Assembly: GCA_036337765.1 (NCBI GenBank)
Contig: JAYZDP010000078.1
Coordinates: 1 to 8,903 of the forward strand
Reading direction: 5' to 3'
DNA length: 8,903 bases
Source of the DNA: JAYZDP01 sp036337765
GTDB lineage: Bacteria; Acidobacteriota; Thermoanaerobaculia; Multivoradales; Multivoraceae
Shown in pieces: positions 6,546 through 8,903 of the stretch; the first letter of the stretch is position 1, and every line of letters begins with the position of its first letter. Under the pieces are notes generated by a model. It saw only the letters and a list, made by a program, of their open reading frames with translations. It was not told where the DNA came from and made no database searches. The position numbers and the translations under genes are program-made.

Positions 6546-6830
6546 ATGGCATCCCTGAAGATGACCTTCAGCATCGACGAGGAAACGGCTCGCATCCTCG
6601 GCCAGACCTCGGAGCGGCTCGGTGTTTCTAAGAGTCAAGTTGTGCGCGAGGCGGTCGCGGATTACGGCGAGAGGGTCGGACGCCTGAGTGAGCGCGAGCG
6701 ACGCCGTCTGTTGACACTCCTGGACGAGGTCCTCCCCGCCGTGCCGGCTCGCCCCCAGGACGAGGTCGATGCGGAGCTTCAAGCGATCCGCGCCGAGCGG
6801 CGCACAGCCGGGCGAAGGCCTCGCAACTGA
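6546..6830 (+). CDS. vapB: Ribbon-helix-helix antitoxin, VapB-type partner of the PIN toxin
   Basis: The 94-residue protein starts with a ribbon-helix-helix fold: strand KMTFSI (about 5-10), helix DEETARILGQTSERL (about 11-25), turn GVSKS, and helix QVVREAVADYGE (about 31-42). The N-terminal half should dimerise and bind the operator; the charged C-terminal half (RLLTLLDEVL through ELQAIRAERR) should wrap around and block the toxin. The stop is three bases before the toxin ATG, the usual antitoxin-first arrangement. Identity as a cognate antitoxin rests on this fold and position; specific pairing is inferred. Confidence 0.85.
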   Translation: MASLKMTFSIDEETARILGQTSERLGVSKSQVVREAVADYGERVGRLSERERRRLLTLLDEVLPAVPARPQDEVDAELQAIRAERRTAGRRPRN

Positions 6831-6833
6831 CGC

Positions 6834-7211
6834 ATGATCGTTCTCGACACGTCGGCTCTGGTCGACAGTCTGAGTGGCCCGCAACGCTCTGCCCCGCGGC
6901 TCCGGGAAGCGATCGCAGCGGGGCATCGGATCGCCTTACCTACGCTCGTTTTCTACGAGTGGCTACGGGGGCCTCGCCTCGACGAAGAGCTCGAAGCGCA
7001 GGAGGCTCTACTTCCAGCAGCCGGCGCCCTCGATTTCGGCACCGAGGAGGCTCGCATCGCGGCGAGCCTCTTCAGAAGCGTCCCCCACCCGCGCGGGAGA
7101 TCGGTCGACATCGCCATCGCCGCAACGGCGATCGCGCACGCCGCACACCTGTGGACGCTCAACTACGACGACTTCATCGATCTGCCGGGGCTGGCCCTCT
7201 ACTCTCGGTGA
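6834..7211 (+). CDS. vapC: PIN-domain ribonuclease toxin, VapC family
   Basis: This 125-residue protein is a complete PIN domain. The acidic Mg-binding set is in place: Asp5 in VLDTSALVD, Glu42 in FYEWLRG, Asp92 in SVDIAIAATAIAHA, and Asp112 in NYDDF. VapC toxins cleave RNA, commonly tRNA or rRNA, when the antitoxin is degraded; the target here is unknown. The ATG is three bases past the antitoxin stop and there is no separate ribosome site, so its translation is probably coupled. It converges on the PQQ dehydrogenase, with 15 bases between stop codons and no obvious terminator. Confidence 0.93.
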   Translation: MIVLDTSALVDSLSGPQRSAPRLREAIAAGHRIALPTLVFYEWLRGPRLDEELEAQEALLPAAGALDFGTEEARIAASLFRSVPHPRGRSVDIAIAATAIAHAAHLWTLNYDDFIDLPGLALYSR

Positions 7212-7226
7212 CGGCGCTCGCCACGC

Positions 7227-8903
7227 TCAGCGCCCCACTGGCACGCGATCGTCTGAGGCTGTCTCGGACATCCGAAAGGCGAAGAGCATGTTCGACCCAG
7301 CCCGTACCCGGTAGCCCGCGTAGGCGTTATGCCCGCCACTGAGGAGGTCGCCGCCACCCACTGCGACCGCCACGTACTGCTCACCGTCCGCCTCGTAGCT
7401 GATCGGGAAGCCCGTAACCGGGCCGTTGACAATCGTTTCCCAGAGGATCTCTCCGGTCTCGGCGTCGAAGGCGCGGAAGCGGCGGTTGGAATTGCCGCCG
7501 AAGACCAGATCGCCAGCGGTGGTCAGGGTCGAGAACAGCCCGGCATTCTCGTCGAACGCCCACAGCGTGCGTCCGGTGCTCGCCGACACCGCCTCCAGCC
7601 GACCGACGCCCTCCATCCCGGGCGCCATCTTGCCGTTGAAGGCAACGCCGTAGAGCGACTCGGGATCCCACTCGGGCGACGCGATCACCGGCTCCATACA
7701 GAGATTCTGCAGCGGTGCATAGAACGCCATGGTTCGCGGACTGTACGAGCTCGCCGGCCAGTTCTTGCCGCCGCTTGCACCTGGGCAGACGAGACCGTAG
7801 TCGTCCTCGAGGCTGCGGGGGATGATCGACTCGTTGACCGTCACTCCACCGGTTTCGGGGTCGATGGCCGCGATCACGTTCTGAAACACCGTCGCCCGCG
7901 CCCACAGGAACTGGCCGGTCTCACGATCGAGCGTCCACACCACTCCGGTCTTGCCGGGAATCCCGGTCAGGACCTTGCGGGTCTCGCCGAACGGCACGTC
8001 GGGGTTGATGACCCAGGCCGCCTCGGGATCGGGCGACACCGGGACGTCGGCGAGGATGCGCTCGTAGGGATGGTCGAGGTCCCAGTTGTCTCGCGGCAGG
8101 TGTTGGAAGTACCACTCGAGCCTGCCCGTGTCCGGCTCAAGGGCGACCGTCGAGTTCGAGTACAGAACGTGGCCATCGCCGCTACCGCGCAACACTTCAG
8201 GTGAGGGCGCCGGGACCGACGTACCCCAGTAGATGAGGTCGGTTTCCGGATCGTAGGAGCCGGTGTGCCAGGCACCGACATGGCGCCGCATCTCGAACGG
8301 CACGTCACCCCAGGATTCGTAGCCGGGCTCGCCCGGGCGCGGGATGAGGTAGAACTTCCACAGCTCACGGCCATCTTCGGCGTCGTGGGCCATAATCCAG
8401 CAGCCACCGGGCAGGGTCGCGGCGCAGGTGCGACCGCTGATCACCTTGCCCTTGACGATGATCGGCCCGGTCGAATGACTGGTTTCGAGGTGGTGGCCGC
8501 TCGGCGACTCCCAGACCAGCTCCCCCGTCGAGGCGTTCAGCCGAATGACGTAAGCGTCGCCGGTAGTGGCGTAGATCGAATCGCCGTACAGCGCGATGCT
8601 GCGGTTGATGGGAGACGCTGTGCGGGTCAGATAACCGCTCGTACGCAGATCCTCGGGCCACTCCCGCCGGTATTCCCAGATCAGGTCGCCCGTAGCCGCG
8701 TCCATGGCGTGGATCACGTCGCCGGGGCTGGGCAGAAACATCACCCCATCGCGCACCACGGGGGTCGCCTCGTTGGGCCCCTTTTCCATCGGAAAGGACC
8801 AGGCCAGGTCGAGCTTCGAAACGTTGTCGCGCGTGATCTTGTCGAGGCCGCTGTAACCCCAGCTCGACAGATTGCCGCGGAACATCAACCAGTCCTCGGC
8901 CGG
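7227..8903 (-). CDS. PQQ-dependent dehydrogenase (quinoprotein), C-terminal 558 residues (continues past the right edge)
   Basis: The reading frame is open to the right edge and begins PAEDWLMFRGNLSSWGYSGL, the usual start of the mature quinoprotein beta-propeller, so only the signal peptide and a few residues are missing. Repeats of the propeller type recur (DAATGDLIWEY, NASTGELVWES, DAEDGRELWKF, DRETGQFLWAR, SASTGRTLWAF, DAETGEILWET). IPRPGEPGYESWGDVPFE, GSYDPETDLIYWGT and DNWDLDHPYER match the active-site face of this group; the Asp in DNWDLDH is the likely catalytic base. The protein oxidises an alcohol, aldehyde or sugar in the periplasm using pyrroloquinoline quinone and a metal. The usual Asn metal ligand in the WGTGNP region reads WGTSVP here. 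No C-terminal haem c domain is present, so electrons must go to a separate cytochrome. It is on the opposite strand from the toxin pair. Confidence 0.9.
   Translation of the reverse strand, partial: PAEDWLMFRGNLSSWGYSGLDKITRDNVSKLDLAWSFPMEKGPNEATPVVRDGVMFLPSPGDVIHAMDAATGDLIWEYRREWPEDLRTSGYLTRTASPINRSIALYGDSIYATTGDAYVIRLNASTGELVWESPSGHHLETSHSTGPIIVKGKVISGRTCAATLPGGCWIMAHDAEDGRELWKFYLIPRPGEPGYESWGDVPFEMRRHVGAWHTGSYDPETDLIYWGTSVPAPSPEVLRGSGDGHVLYSNSTVALEPDTGRLEWYFQHLPRDNWDLDHPYERILADVPVSPDPEAAWVINPDVPFGETRKVLTGIPGKTGVVWTLDRETGQFLWARATVFQNVIAAIDPETGGVTVNESIIPRSLEDDYGLVCPGASGGKNWPASSYSPRTMAFYAPLQNLCMEPVIASPEWDPESLYGVAFNGKMAPGMEGVGRLEAVSASTGRTLWAFDENAGLFSTLTTAGDLVFGGNSNRRFRAFDAETGEILWETIVNGPVTGFPISYEADGEQYVAVAVGGGDLLSGGHNAYAGYRVRAGSNMLFAFRMSETASDDRVPVGR

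Noticed and set aside
7329..8204. Plus-strand 291-residue frame opposite the PQQ dehydrogenase
   Set aside because: Arg/His/Asp-rich translation without domain pattern, fully antisense to a convincing propeller protein.

Overview
The window is GC-rich chromosomal DNA from a bacterium that looks aerobic and free-living. It holds a Tat-exported gluconate 2-dehydrogenase subunit 3 and GMC oxidoreductase pair, a PQQ-dependent dehydrogenase, an F420-type (deazaflavin) reductase, a lipoprotein metallo-beta-lactamase-fold hydrolase and a thiamine-diphosphate enzyme. Such a mix is common in high-GC soil and marine lineages such as Acidobacteriota, but the taxon cannot be fixed from this sequence. No rRNA, tRNA, CRISPR array, phage gene or intact transposase was seen, and there is no gene-free stretch longer than about 100 bases.

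Layout. Bases 1-685 (minus) hold a two-gene dehydrogenase operon that runs off the left edge. A divergent intergenic region (686-772) separates it from a deazaflavin-dependent nitroreductase-family gene (773-1192, plus). That gene meets, tail to tail and with overlapping stop codons, a membrane-anchored zinc metalloprotease (1189-2740, minus), whose reading frame is broken by one base near 2161. A second divergent region (2741-2818) leads to the metallo-beta-lactamase-fold lipoprotein (2819-3835, plus). This converges on a thiamine-diphosphate enzyme (3848-5545, minus).

Bases 5581-7211 form a patchwork. It contains a decayed MutS-family ATPase remnant that has lost its N-terminal region, its Walker B segment and its frame, then a strong hairpin, a YqaA/VTT-type small membrane protein, and a VapBC-type toxin-antitoxin pair with an AT-rich promoter. 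Bases 7227-8903 (minus) are the C-terminal 558 residues of a PQQ-dependent quinoprotein dehydrogenase that continues past the right edge.

The genes are mostly single units or pairs in alternating orientation, so the window is not one pathway. The shared themes are periplasmic or envelope oxidation of alcohols or sugars (GMC/subunit 3 and the PQQ enzyme) and envelope-attached hydrolases (lipoprotein hydrolase, anchored protease). The most useful observations are the frameshifted SH3-plus-protease gene, the multiply damaged MutS remnant with the hairpin at its stop codon, and two genes with GTG starts that appear to be leaderless. No convincing new multi-gene system was found.
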